DNA of 64,000 nucleotides. Source: Balanoglossus misakiensis (lineage: Eukaryota; Hemichordata). The stretch covers positions 11,718,001 to 11,782,000 of the forward strand of contig CM082588.2 of NCBI GenBank assembly GCA_040954595.2, given 5' to 3'. The translations under genes were made by a program, and so were the position numbers. The notes beneath the pieces were generated by a model. It made no database searches. It saw nothing but the letters and a program-made list of their open reading frames with translations, and was not told where the DNA came from. Below, in pieces: positions 33,861-47,074 of this stretch (positions are counted from its first letter, which is position 1; each line of letters begins with the position of its first letter).

Positions 33861-36241
33861 TTCAATACTATATTTATTAGATATCAGCTACTTTTGGACA
33901 ATCATCTAAAATCTAAATCATTTTTTCATATTTGGATATCTGATGATGGATGAAATTTCCATTATATGTAAAAATGGTGCTGATTATAAAAAATGCACTC
34001 TGAATGAGCTGATTTAATACAAAATTGCGTTTTATTCGTTTTTGCACCAAAAAGGTCATTTTTAGGGAAACATTCTTTATTCTTTAAATTCGGTGACCTG
34101 ATCATATATAAACAATTGCTTGTATGTTAAAAGTTTTAATGACTTTTAAAAGCAGTGACACTGGCGGCATTCAACACGAAAATAACAATTTTAGCCACAA
34201 TTCGGTCAAAATGGTAAATTTTTGAAAATTACAAAAAATACCTGTTTTCTACATTTTCGGAAATCTGATGGAGTATAGAATGCTCTTCGTATACATATAT
34301 CGATACAAATTCCACAAAAAACGGCCAATTTGGCTCACTGCAGACAAAATTGCGTTTTACCAAATTTTCCTTGAAAATGTCATTTTTAGAAAAAAGAATA
34401 AAAAAAACCTTTGTTCTTCGAATTTGGTGCCCTGATCATATATGACATGTTGATTGTATGTTAAAACTTTAGACCACTCCAAAAATGCAGAGATATTGAC
34501 GGAATTCAAGAAAAAATAGCCATTTTGGCCATATTTTGACAAAAATGGTAAATTTTTAAAAAATCATAAAAAATTAACTCTTTTCTTCATTTTCGGAAAT
34601 ATTATGGAGCATGCAGTGTCGTTCTCTTGTAAAAAGTGCTGCAAATTCCAGAAAAGGCGGTATAATTTGAATCACCCATGACAAAATTACCATTTTCGAC
34701 TTTTTTTCGAAAAATTGTGATTTTTACAAAATAAATAAGAATAAATTATTTTCTTAGTTTCAAAAGGGTAGAGACACTTTCCACACAATTTTTTTAACAT
34801 TGAATTCCCATTCATCAACTCAGATTTCCTACAGCATAAGTCGGCTAAAACCCTGACACTCTAGAGCAGAAACAGTTGCACAATGGTAACGTTGAACAAG
34901 TCGATTTTTCTACGGCCTGGCTCGGCTAAATCTCCGTCACAATATGACAGACACTAGCGCACGTTAGCAACGGTGATCAAGTCAGATTTTCTACGGCATG
35001 GCTGGGATAAAGCCCCGGCACTCTAGAGCAGAAACACGCGTACAGAGACCACGTTGATCAAGTCTGATCTCCTACGGCTTGGCTCGACTAAAACCCCGGC
35101 ACACTATGACAGACACTAGCGTTCGTTAGCAACGTTGATCAAGTCAGATTTCCTACGGCATGGCTTGGCTAAAGCCCTGGCACTCTAGAGCAGAAACACG
35201 CGTACAGAGACCACGTTGATCTACTCCCATTTCCTTCGGCCTGGCACAGCTGATGCCCCGGCACTATATATAGGACACAGACTGGCGTAAGTTAACAACG
35301 GTAATCACGTCGGGTTTCCTACGGCCTGGCTCAGCTGAAGCCCCGGCACTCTAGAGCAGAAACAGGCGTACATTGACCACGTTGATCAAGTCAGATGTCC
35401 TACGGCGTGACTCCACTGGTGCACCGGCTCTATATGACACAGACTGGCGTAAGTTATCAACGGTGATTACGTCGGATTTCCTACGGCCTGGTTTAGCTCA
35501 AGCCCCGGCACTTTAGAGCGGAAACACGCTTACATTGACCACGATGATCAAATCAGATCTCCTACGGCTTGGCTCGACTAAAACCCCGGCACACTATGAC
35601 AGACACTAGCGTTCGTTAGCAACGTTGATCAAGTCAGATTTCCTACGGCATGGCTTGGCTAAAGCCCTGGCATTCTAGAGCAGAAACACGCGTACAGAGA
35701 CCATATTGATCTACTCACATTTCCTTAGGCCTGGCACGGCTGATGCCCCGCACTATATATAGGACACAGACTGGCGTAAGTTAACAACGGTAATCACGTC
35801 GGGTTTCCTACGGCCTGGATCAGCTGAAGCCCCGGCACTCTAGAGCAGAAACAGGCGTACATTGACCACGTTGATCAAGTCAGATTTCCTACGGCCTGGT
35901 TCGACTAAAACCCCGGCACACCATGACAGACAATAGCGTTCGTTAGCAACGGTGATCAAGTCGGATTTCCTTCGGCCTGGCTCGGCAAAAGACCCGACCC
36001 TCTAGTACAAAGACGTTGGCTAAGTCGGGCAAACCGAAGAGGGAAAGTCACAGCGGGTCAACACTCGACATTTGTTCGGGTAGGACTGCATTATTGCCTG
36101 TTAATTTATAGAGAAAGCCCGAATTTAACCAGGGCGCTTCAAACACCGACGTTAGTTGGGGGCACGGCCTGCAGTACTGCCGGGTAAGGTGACATCGGCG
36201 TACCGCATATAATGTAGGGGGGGGGGGGAGAAACAGAACGG
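33861..36241 (+). repeat. Satellite unit 16 (2381 bp)
   Basis: The array and 3' end are of the unit 1 type (fifteen 81-bp copies from 34811; GCTGGGATAAAG; GATCAGCTGAAG near the end; AGAAAC after the 12-G tract). The first 450 bases carry the GATGGATG variant of units 8, 9 and 15. A CACACAATTTTTTT variant directly before the array is shared only with unit 18, which makes 16 and 18 the closest pair in this lineage. Confidence 0.94.
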
Positions 36242-37797
36242 TTCAATACTACATTTATCAGATATCAGCTAATTTTGGACAATCATCAAAAATCTAAATC
36301 ATCTTTTCATATTTGGATATCTGATGATGTATGAAATTTCCATTATATGTAAAAATGGTGCTGATTATAAAAATGCACTCTGAATGAGCTGATTTAATAC
36401 AAAATTGCGTTTTATTCGTTTTTGCACCAAAAAGGTCATTTTTAGGCCAAACATTCTTTATTTTTTTAATTCGGTGACCTGATCATATATAAACAATTGC
36501 TTGTATGTTAAAAGTTTATATGACTTTTAAAAGCAGTGACACTGGCGGCATTCAACACGAAAATAACAATTTTAGCCACAATTTGGTCAAAATGGTAAAT
36601 TTTTGAAAATTACAAAAAATACCTGTTTTCTACATTTTTGGAAATCTGATTGAGTATAGAATGCTCTTCGTATGTATATATCGATACAAATTCCACAAAA
36701 GACCGTCTAATTTGGCTCACTGCAGACAAAATTGCGTTTTACCAAATTTTCCTTGAAAATGTCATTTTTAGAAAAAAAAATAAAAAAACCTTTGTTCTTC
36801 AAATGTGGTGCCCTGATCATATATGACATGTTGATTGTATGTTAAAACTTTCGACCACTCCAAAAATGCAGAGATATTGACGGAATTCAAGAAACAATAG
36901 CCATTTTGGCCATATTTTGACAAAAATGGTAAATTTTTAAAAAATCATAAAAAATTAACTATTTTCTTCATTTTCGGAAATATTATGGAGCATGAAGTGT
37001 CGTTCTCTTGTAAAAAGTGCTGCAAATTCCAGAAAAGGTGGTATAATTTGAATCACCCAAGACAAAATTACCATTTTCGACTTTTTTTCGAAAAATTGTC
37101 TTTTTAACAAAATAAATAAGAATAAATTCTTTTCTTAGTTTCAAACGGGAAGAGATACTTTCCACACGGGTTTTCTAACATTGAATTCCAGTTCATCAAC
37201 TCAGATTTCCTACAGCATAAGTCGGCTAAAACCCTGACACTCTAGAGCAGAAACAGTTGCACACTGGTAACGTTGAACAAGTCGATTTTTCTACGGCCTG
37301 GCTCGGCTAAATCTCCGTCACAATATGACAGACACTAGCGTACGTTAGCAACGGTGATCAAGTCAGATTTTCTACGGCATGGCTTGGATAAAGCCCCGGC
37401 ACTCTAGAGCAGAAACACGCGTACAGAGACCACGTTGATGAAGTCTGATCTCCTACGGCTTGGCTCGACTAAAACCCCGGCACACCATGACAGACACTAG
37501 CGTTCGTTAGCAACGGTGATCAAGTCGGATTTCCTTCGGCCTGGCTCTGCAAAAGACCCGACACATTAGTACAAAGACGTTGGCTAAGTCGGGCAAACCG
37601 AAGAGGGAAAGTCACAGCGGGTCAACACTCGACATTTGTTCGGGTAGGACTGCATTATTGCCTGTCAATTTATAGAGAAAGCCCGAATTTAACCAGGGCG
37701 TTTCAAACACCGACGTTATTTGGGGGCACGGCCTGCAGTACTGCCGGGTAAGCTGACATCGGCGTACCGCATATAATGTAGGGGGGGGACAGAACGG
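36242..37797 (+). repeat. Satellite unit 17 (1556 bp, minimal 81-bp array)
   Basis: The AT domain is full length and of the unit 2 type, but the array (from 37192) has only five 81-bp copies, at about 37192, 37272, 37353, 37434 and 37515. The fourth copy begins with GATGAAGTC, as in units 2 and 9, and then continues with the tail of the last-but-one copy (CACACCATGAC). Eight copies, or four 162-bp dimers, are missing relative to unit 2. The region where units 2 and 9 carry the retrotransposon is inside the deleted part. G tract 8. Confidence 0.94.
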
Positions 37798-40180
37798 TTC
37801 AATACTACATTTATTAGATATCAGCTAATTTTGGACAATCATCTAAAATCTAAATCATTTTTTCATATTTGGATATCTGATGATGTATGAAATTTTCAAT
37901 ATATGTAAAAATGGTGCTGATTATAAAAAATGCACTCTGAATGAGCTGATTTAATACAAAATTGCGTTTTATTCGTTTTTGCACCAAAAAGGTCATTTTC
38001 AGGCAAAACATTCTTTATTTTTTTTAATTCGGTGGCCTGATCATATATAAACAATTGCTTGTATGTTAAAAGTTTTAATGACTTTTAAAAGCAGTGACAC
38101 TGGCGGCATTCAACACGAAAATAACAATTTTAGCCACAATTCGGTCAAAATGGTAAATTTTTGAAAATTACAAAAAATACCTGTTTTCTACATTTTCGGA
38201 AATCTGATGGAGTATAGAATGCTCTTCGTATACATATATCGATACAAATTCCACAAAAAACGGCCATTTTGGCTCACTGCAGACAAAATTGCGTTTTACC
38301 AAATTTTCCTTGAAAATGTCATTTTTAGAAAAAAAAATAAAAAAAACCTTTGTTCTTCGAATTTGGTGCCCTGATCATATATGACATGTTGATTGTATGT
38401 TAAAACTTTAGACCATTCCAAAAATGCAGAGATATTGACGGAATTCAAGAAAAAATAGCCATTTTGGCCATATTTTGACAAAAATGGTAAATTTTTAAAA
38501 AATCATAAAAAAATAACTCTTTTCTTCATTTTCGGAAATATTATGGAGCATGCAGTGTCGTTCTCTTGTAAAAAGTGCTGCAAATTCCAGAAAAGGCGGT
38601 ATAATTTGAATCACCCATGACAAAATTACCATTTTCGACTTTTTTTCGAAAAATTGTGATTTTTACAAAATAAATAAGAATAAATTATTTTCTTAGTTTC
38701 AAAAGGGTAGAGACACTTTCCACACAATTTTTTTAACATTGAATTCCCATTCATCAACTCAGATTTCCTACAGCATAAGTCGGCTAAAACCCTGACACTC
38801 TAGAGCAGAAACAGTTGCACAATGGTAACGTTGAACAAGTCGATTTTTCTACGGCCTGGCTCGGCTAAATCTCCGTCACAATATGACAGACACTAGCGCA
38901 CGTTAGCAACGGTGATCAAGTCAGATTTTCTACGGCATGGCTGGGATAAAGCCCCGGCACTCTAGAGCAGAAACACGCGTACAGAGACCACGTTGATCAA
39001 GTCTGATCTCCTACGGCTTGGCTCGACTAAAACCCCGGCACACTATGACAGACACTAGCGTTCGTTAGCAACGTTGATCAAGTCAGATTTCCTACGGCAT
39101 GGCTTGGCTAAAGCCCTGGCACTCTAGAGCAGAAACACGCGTACAGAGACCACGTTGATCTACTCCCATTTCCTTCGGACTGGCACAGCTGATGCCCCGG
39201 CACTATATATAGGACACAGACTGGCGTAAGTTAACAACGGTAATCACGTCGGGTTTCCTACGGCCTGGCTCAGCTGAAGCCCCGGCACTCTAGAGCAGAA
39301 ACAGGCGTACATTGACCACGTTGATCAAGTCAGATGTCCTACGGCGTGACTCCGCTGGTGCACCGGCTCTATATGACACAGACTGGCGTAAGTTATCAAC
39401 GGTGATTACGTCGGATTTCCTACGGCCTGGTTTAGCTCAAGCCCCGGCACTTTAGAGCGGAAACACGCTTACATTGACCACGATGATCAAGTCAGATCTC
39501 CTACGGCTTGGCTCGACTAAAACCCCGGCACACTATGACAGACACTAGCGTTCGTTAGCAACGTTGATCAAGTCAGATTTCCTACGGCATGGCTTGGCTA
39601 AAGCCCTGGCATTCTAGAGCAGAAACACGCGTACAGAGACCATATTGATCTACTCACATTTCCTTAGGCCTGGCACGGCTGATGCCCCGCACTATATATA
39701 GGACACAGACTGGCGTAAGTTAACAACGGTAATCACGTCGGGTTTCCTACGGCCTGGATCAGCTGAAGCCCCGGCACTCTAGAGCAGAAACAGGCGTACA
39801 TTGACCACGTTGATCAAGTCAGATTTCCTACGGCCTGGTTCGACTAAAACCCCGGCACACCATGACAGACAATAGCGTTCGTTAGCAACGGTGATCAAGT
39901 CGGATTTCCTTCGGCCTGGCTCGGCAAAAGACCCGACCCTCTAGTACAAAGACGTTGGCTAAGTCGGGCAAACCGAAGAGGGAAAGTCACAGCGGGTCAA
40001 CACTCGACATTTGTTCGGGTAGGACTGCATTATTGCCTGTTAATTTATAGAGAAAGCCCGAATTTAACCAGGGCGCTTCAAACACCGACGTTAGTTGGGG
40101 GCACGGCCTGCAGTACTGCCGGGTAAGGTGACATCGGCGTACCGCATATAATGTAGGGGGGGGGGGGAGAAACAGAACGG
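37798..40180 (+). repeat. Satellite unit 18 (2383 bp)
   Basis: A unit-1-type copy with fifteen 81-bp subrepeats from 38750. It shares CACACAATTTTTTT, ACAATGGTAAC, ACACGCTTACATTG and ACAATAGCG with unit 16, so units 16-17 and 18-19 look like two copies of a two-unit block (unit-1-type plus unit-2-type). Private changes include TTCGGACTGGCAC and GAAATTTTCAATATATG. G tract 12. Confidence 0.94.
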
Positions 40181-42395
40181 TTCAATACTACATTTATCAG
40201 ATATCAGCTAATTTTGGACAATCATCTAAAATCTAAATCATCTTTTCATATTTGGATATCTGATGATGTATGAAATTTCCATTATATGTAAAAATGGTGC
40301 TGATTATAAAAATGCACTCTGAATGAGCTGATTTAATACAAAATTGCGTTTTATTCGTTTTTGCACCAAAAAGGTCATTTTTAGGCAAAACATTCTTTAT
40401 TTTTTTAATTCGGTGACCTGATCATATATAAACAATTGCTTGTATGTTAAAAGTTTTTATGACTTTTAAAAGCAGTGACACTGGCGGCATTCAACACGAA
40501 AATAACAATTTTAGCCACAATTTGGTCAAAATGGTAAATTTTTGAAAATTACAAAAAATACCTGTTTTCTACATTTTTGGAAATCTGATGGAGTATAGAA
40601 TGCTCTTCGTATGTATATATCGATACAAATTCCACAAAAGACCGTCTAATTTGGCTCACTGCAGACAAAATTGCGTTTTACCAAATTTTCCTTGAAAATG
40701 TCATTTTTAGAAAAAAAAATAAAAAAAACCTTTGTTCTTCAAATGTGGTGCCCTGATCATATATGACATGTTGATTGTATGTTAAAACTTTCGACCACTC
40801 CAAAAATGCAGAGATATTGACGGAATTCAAGAAAAAATAGCCATTTTGGCCATATTTTGACAAAAATGGTAAATTTTTAAAAAATCATAAAAAATTAACT
40901 ATTTTCTTCATTTTCGGAAATATTATGGAGCATGAAGTGTCGTTCTCTTGTAAAAAGTGCTGCAAATTCCAGAAAAGGTGGTATAATTTGAATCACCCAA
41001 GACAAAATTACCATTTTCGACTTTTTTTCGAAAAATTGTCTTTTTAACAAAATAAATAAGAATAAATTCTTTTCTTAGTTTCAAACGGGAAGAGATACTT
41101 TCCACACGGGTTTTCTAACATTGAATTCCAGTTCATCAACTCAGATTTCCTACAGCATAAGTCGGCTAAAACCCTGACACTCTAGAGCAGAAACAGTTGC
41201 ACACTGGTAACGTTGAACAAGTCGATTTTTCTACGGCCTGGCTCGGCTAAATCTCGTCACAATATGACAGACACTAGCGTACGTTAGCAACGGTGATCAA
41301 GTCAGATATTCAACGGCATGGGTTGGATAAAGCCCCGGCACTCTAGAGCAGAAACACGCGTACAGAGACCACGTTGATCAAGTCTGATCTCCTACGGCTT
41401 GGCTCGACTAAAACCCCGGCACACTATGACAGACACTAGCGTTCGTTAGCAACGTTGATCAAGTCAGATTTCCTACGGCATGGCTTTGCTAAAGCCCTGA
41501 CACTCTAGAGCAGAAACACGCGTACAGAGACCACGTTGATCTACTCACATTTCCTTCGGCCTGGCACGGCTGATGCCCCGGCACTATGTATAGGACACAG
41601 ACTGGCGTAAGTTAACAACGGTAATCACGTCGGGTTTCCTACGGCCTGGCTCAGCTGAAGCCCCGGCACTCTAGAGCAGAAACAGGCGAACATTGACCAC
41701 GTTGATCAAGTAAGATTTCCTACGGCGTGACTCGGCTGGTGCACCGGCTCTATATGACACAGACTGGCGTAAGTTATCAACGGTGATTACGTCGGATTTC
41801 CTACGGCATGGTTTAGCTAAAGCCCCGGCACTTTAGAGCAGAAACAGGCGTACATTGACCACGTTGATCAAGTCAGATTTCCTACGGCGTGACTCGGCTG
41901 GTGCACCGGCTCTATATGACACAGACTGGCGTGAGTTATCAACGGTGATTACGCCAGATTTCCTACGGCATGGTTTAGCTGAAGCCCCGGCACTTTAGAG
42001 CGGAAACACGCGTACATTGACCACGATGATCAAGTCAGATCTCCTACGGCCTGGCTCGACTAAAACCCCGGCACACCATGACAGACACTAGCGTTCGTTA
42101 GCAACTGTGATCAAGTCGGATTTCCTTCGGCCTGGCTCTGCAAAAGACCCGACACATTAGTACAAAGACGTTGGCTAAGTCGGGCAAACCGAAGAGGGAA
42201 AGTCACAGTGGGTCAACACTCGACATTTGTTCGGGTAGGACTGCATTATTGCCTGTCAATTTATAGAGAAAGCCCGAATTTAACCAGGGCGTTTCAAACA
42301 CCGACGTTATTTGGGGGCACGGCCTGCAGTACTGCCGGGTAAGGTGACATCGGCGTACCGCATATAATGTAGGGGGGGGGGGAGAAACAGAACGG
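40181..42395 (+). repeat. Satellite unit 19 (2215 bp, chimera)
   Basis: The AT domain is of the unit 2/17 type (TTTATCAG, TCAAATGTGGTG). The 81-bp array (thirteen copies from 41132) is of the unit 4/5 type: AAATCTCGTCAC, a TCAACGGCATGGGTTGG copy and the double dimer with GTGAGTTATC near 41,930. The switch is near the border between the AT domain and the array, around 41,140-41,260. G tract 11 followed by AGAAAC, as in the unit 1 lineage. Confidence 0.94.
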
Positions 42396-44684
42396 TTCAA
42401 TACTACATTTATTAGATATCAGCTAATTTTGGACAATCATCTAAAATCTAAATCATTTTTTCATATTTGGATATCTGATGATGTATGAAATTTCCATTAT
42501 ATGTAAAAATGGTGCTGATTATAAAAAATGCACTCTGAATGAGCTGATTTAATACAAAATTGCGTTTTATTCGTTTTTGCACCAAAAAGGTCATTTTTAG
42601 GCAAAACATTCTTTATTTTTTTAATTCGGTGACCTGATCATATATAAGCAATTGCTTGCATATTAAAAGTTTTTATGACTTTTAAAAGCAGTGACACTGG
42701 CGGCATTTAACACGAAAATAACAATTTTAACCACAATTTGGTCAAAATGGTAAATTTTTGAAAATTACAAAAAATACCTGTTTTCTACATTTTCGGAAAT
42801 CTGATGGAGTATAGAATGCTCTTCGTATATATATATCGATACCAATTCCACAAAAGACCGTCTAATTTGGCTCACTGCAGACAAAATTGCGTTTTACCAA
42901 ATTTTCCTTGAAAATGTCATTTTTAGAAAAATAAAATAAAAAAACCTTCGTTCTTCGAACTTGGTGCCCTGATCATATATGACATGTTGATTGTATGTTA
43001 AAACTTTCGACCACTCCAAAAATGCAGAGATATTGACGGAATTCAAGAAAAAATAGCCATTTTGGCCATATTTTGACAAAAATGGTAAATTTTTGAAAAA
43101 TCATAAAAAAATAACTGTTTTCTTCATTTCCGGAAATATTATGGAGCATGAAGTGTCGTTCTCTTGTAAAAAGTGCTGCAAATTCCAGAAAAGGCGGTAT
43201 AATTTGAATCACCCAAGACAAAATTGCAATTTTTCGACTTTTTTTCGAAAAATTGTCTTTTTTACAAAATAAATAAGAATAAATTCTTTTCTTAGTTTCA
43301 AACGGGAAGAGATACTTTCCACACGGGTTTTCTAACATTGAATTCCCGTTCATCAACTCAGATTTCCTACAGCATAAGTCGGCTAAAACCCTGACACTCT
43401 AGAGCAGAAACAGTTGCACACTGGTAACGTTGAACAAGTCGATTTTTCTACGGCCTGGCTCGGCTAAATCTCCGTCACAATATGACAGACACTAGCGTAC
43501 GTTAGCAACGGTGATCAAGTCAGATTTCCTACGGCATGGTTTAGCTGAAGCCCCGGCACTTTAGAGCGGAAACACGCGTACATTGACCACGTTGATCAAG
43601 TCTGATCTCCTACGGCTTGGCTCGACTAAAACCCCGGCACACTATGACAGACACTAGCGTTCGTTAGCAACGTTGATCAAGTCAGATTTCCTACGGCATG
43701 GCTTCGCTAAAGCCCTGGCACTCTAGAGCAGAAACACGCGTACAGAGACCGCGTTGATCTACTCACATTTCCTTCGGCCTGGCTCAGCTGAAGCCCCGGC
43801 ACTCTAGAGCAGAAACAGGCGTACATTGACCACGTTGATCAAGTCAGATTTCCTACGGCGTGACTCGGCTGGTGCACCGGCTCTATATGACACAGACTGG
43901 CGTAAGTTAGCAACGGTGATTACGTCGGATTTCCTTCGGCCTGGTTTAGCTGAAGCCCCGGCACTTTAGAGCGGAAACACGCGTACATTGACCACGATGA
44001 TCAAGTCAGATTTCCTACGGCGTGACTCGGCTGGTGCACCGGCTCTATATGACACAGACTGGCGTAAGTTATCAACGGTGATTACGTCGGATTTCCTACG
44101 GCCTGGTTTAGCTGAAGCCCCGGCACTTTAGAGCGGAAACACGCGTACATTGACCACGTTGATCAAATCAGATTCCTACGGCGTGACTCGGCTGGTGCAC
44201 CGGCTCTATATGACACAGACTGGCGTAAGTTATCAACGGTGATTACGTCGGATTTCCTACGGCCTGGTTTAGCTGAAGCCCCGGCACTTTAGAGCGGAAA
44301 CACGCGTACATTGACCACGATGATCCAGTCAGATCTTCTACGGCCTGGCTCGACTAAAACCCTGGCACACCATGACAGACACTAGCGTTCGTTAGCAACG
44401 GTGATCAAGTCGGATTTCCTTCGGCCTGGCTCTGCAAAAGACCCGACACTCTAGTACAAAGACGTTGGCTAAGTTGGGCAAACCGAAGAGGGGAAGTCAC
44501 AGCAGGTCAACACTCGACATTTGTTCCGGTAGGACTACATTATTGCCTGTCAATTTATAGAGAAAGCCCGAATTTAACCAGGGCGTTTCAAACACCGACG
44601 TTAGTTGTGGGCACGGCCTGCAGTACTGACGGGTAAGCTGACATCGGCGTACCGCATGTAATGTAGGGGGGGGGAACAGAACGG
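42396..44684 (+). repeat. Satellite unit 20 (2289 bp, array out of dimer register)
   Basis: Fourteen 81-bp copies from 43349: the only even number in the window. Near 43,780 a copy that begins as the TATA-type (GATCTACTCACATTTCC) continues as the following type (CTCAGCTGAAG), so one copy was removed at CGGCCTGG. Further on the GATTACG dimers are repeated three times (43,914-44,320). The minus-strand frame at 42973-43356 (127 codons) is the longest open frame in the window; it is an AT-domain frame that happens to lack stops in this copy. Confidence 0.94.
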
Positions 44685-47074
44685 TTCAATACTACATTTA
44701 TTAGATATCAGCTACTTTTGGACAATCATCTAAAATCTAAATCATTTTTTTCATATTTGGATATCTGATGATGTATGAAATTTCCATTATATGTAAAAAT
44801 GGTGCTGATTATAAAAAATGCACTCTGAATGAACTGATTTAATACAAAATTGCGTTTTATTCGTTTTTGCACCAAAAAGGTCATTTTTAGGGAAAATATT
44901 CTTTATTCTTTAAATTCGTTGACCTGATCATATATAAACAATTGCTTGTGTGTTAAAAGTTTTAATGACTTTTAAAAGCAGTGACACTGGCGGCATTCAA
45001 CACGAAAATAACAATTTTAGCCACAATTCGGTCAAAATGGTAAATTTTTGAAAATTACAAAAAATACCTGTTTTCTACATTTTCGGAAATCTGATGGAGT
45101 ATAGAATGCTCTTCGTATACATATATCGATACAAATTCCACAAAAAAAAACGGCCAATTTGGCTCACTGCAGACAAAATTGCGTTTTACCAAATTTTCCT
45201 TGAAAATGTCATTTTTAGAAAAAAAAATAAAAAAAAACCTTTGTTCTTCGAATTTGGTGCCCTGATCATATATGACATGTTGATTGTATGTTAAAACTTT
45301 GGACCACTCCAAAAATGCAGAGATATTGACGGAATTCAAGAAAAAATAGCCATTTTGGCCATATTTTGACAAAAATTGTAAATTTTTAAAAAATCATAAA
45401 AAATTAACTCTTTTCTTCATTTTCGGAAATATTATGGAGCATGAAGTGTCGTTCTCTTGTAAAAAGTGCTGCAAATTCCAGAAAAGGCGGTATAATTTGA
45501 ATCACCCATGACAAAATTACCATTTTCGACTTTTTTTCGAAAAATTGTGATTTTTACAAAATAAATAAGAATAAATTATTTTCTTAGTTTCAAAAGGGTA
45601 GAGACACTTTCCACACAGGTTTTTTAACATTGAATTCCCATTCATCAACTCAGATTTCCTACAGCATAAGTCGGCTAAAACCCTGACACTCTAGAGCAGA
45701 AACAGTTGCACACTGGTAACGTTGAACAAGTCGATTTTTCTACGGCCTGGCTCGGCTAAATCTCCGTCACAATATGACAGACACTAGCGCACGTTAGCAA
45801 CGGTGATCAAGTCAGATTTTCTACGGCATGGCTGGGATAAAGCCCCGGCACTCTAGAGCAGAAACACGCGTACAGAGACCACGTTGATCAAGTCTGATCT
45901 CCTACGGCTTGGCTCGACTAAAACCCCGGCACACTATGACAGACACTAGCGTTCGTTAGCAACGTTGATCAAGTCAGATTTCCTACGGCATGGCTTGGCT
46001 AAAGCCCTGGCACTCTAGAGCAGAAACACGCGTACAGAGACCACGTTGATCTACTCCCATTTCCTTCGGCCTGGCACAGCTGATGCCCCGGCACTATATA
46101 TAGGACACAGACTGGCGTAAGTTAAAAACGGTAATCACGTCGGGTTTCCTACGGCCTGGCTCAGCTGAAGCCCCGGCACTCTAGAGCAGAAACAGGCGTA
46201 CATTGACCACGTTGATCAAGTCAGATGTCCTACGGCGTGACTCCGCTGGTGCACCGGCTCTATATGACACAGACTGGCATAAGTTATCAACGGTGATTAC
46301 GTCGGATTTCCTACGGCCTGGTTTAGCTCAAGCCCCGGCACTTTAGAGCGGAAACACGCGTACATTGACCACGATGATCAAGTCAGATCTCCTACGGCTT
46401 GGCTCGACTAAAACCCCGGCACACTATGACAGACACTAGCGTTCGTTAGCAACGTTGATCAAGTCAGATTTCCTACGGCATGGCTTGGCTAAAGCCCTGG
46501 CATTCTAGAGCAGAAACACGCGTACAGAGACCACATTGATCTACTCACATTTCCTTAGGCCTGGCGCGGCTGATGCCCCGCACTATATATAGGACACAGA
46601 CTGGCGTAAGTTAACAACGGTAATCACGTCGGGTTTCCTACGGCCTGGATCAGCTGAAGCCCCTGCACTCTAGAGCAGAAACAGGCGTACATTGACCACG
46701 TTGATCAAGTCAGATTTCCTACGGCCTGGTTCGACTAAAACCCCGGCACACCATGACAGACACTAGCGTTCGCTAGCAACGGTGATCAAGTCTGATTTCC
46801 TTCGGCCTGGCTCGGCAAAAGACCCGACCCTCTAGTACAAAGACGTTGTCGTTGGCTAAGTCGGGCAAACCGAAGAGGGAAAGTCACAGCGGGTCAACAC
46901 TCGACATTTGTTCGGGTAGGACTGCATTATTGCCTGTTAATTTATAGAGAAAGCCCGAATTTAACCAGGGCGCTTCAAACACCGACGTTAGTTGGGGGCA
47001 CGGCCTGCAGTACTGCCGGGTAAGGTGACATCGGCGTACCGCATATAATGTAGGGGGGGGGAGAAACAGAACGG
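44685..47074 (+). repeat. Satellite unit 21 (2390 bp)
   Basis: A unit-1-type copy with fifteen 81-bp subrepeats from 45641 and CACACAGGTTTTTT before the array, as in unit 1 rather than 16/18. Small private changes: GTTAAAAACGG, CTGGCATAAG, and a 6-base duplication that gives GACGTTGTCGTTGG at about 46,843-46,856 at the end of the array. G tract 9 followed by AGAAAC. Confidence 0.94.
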
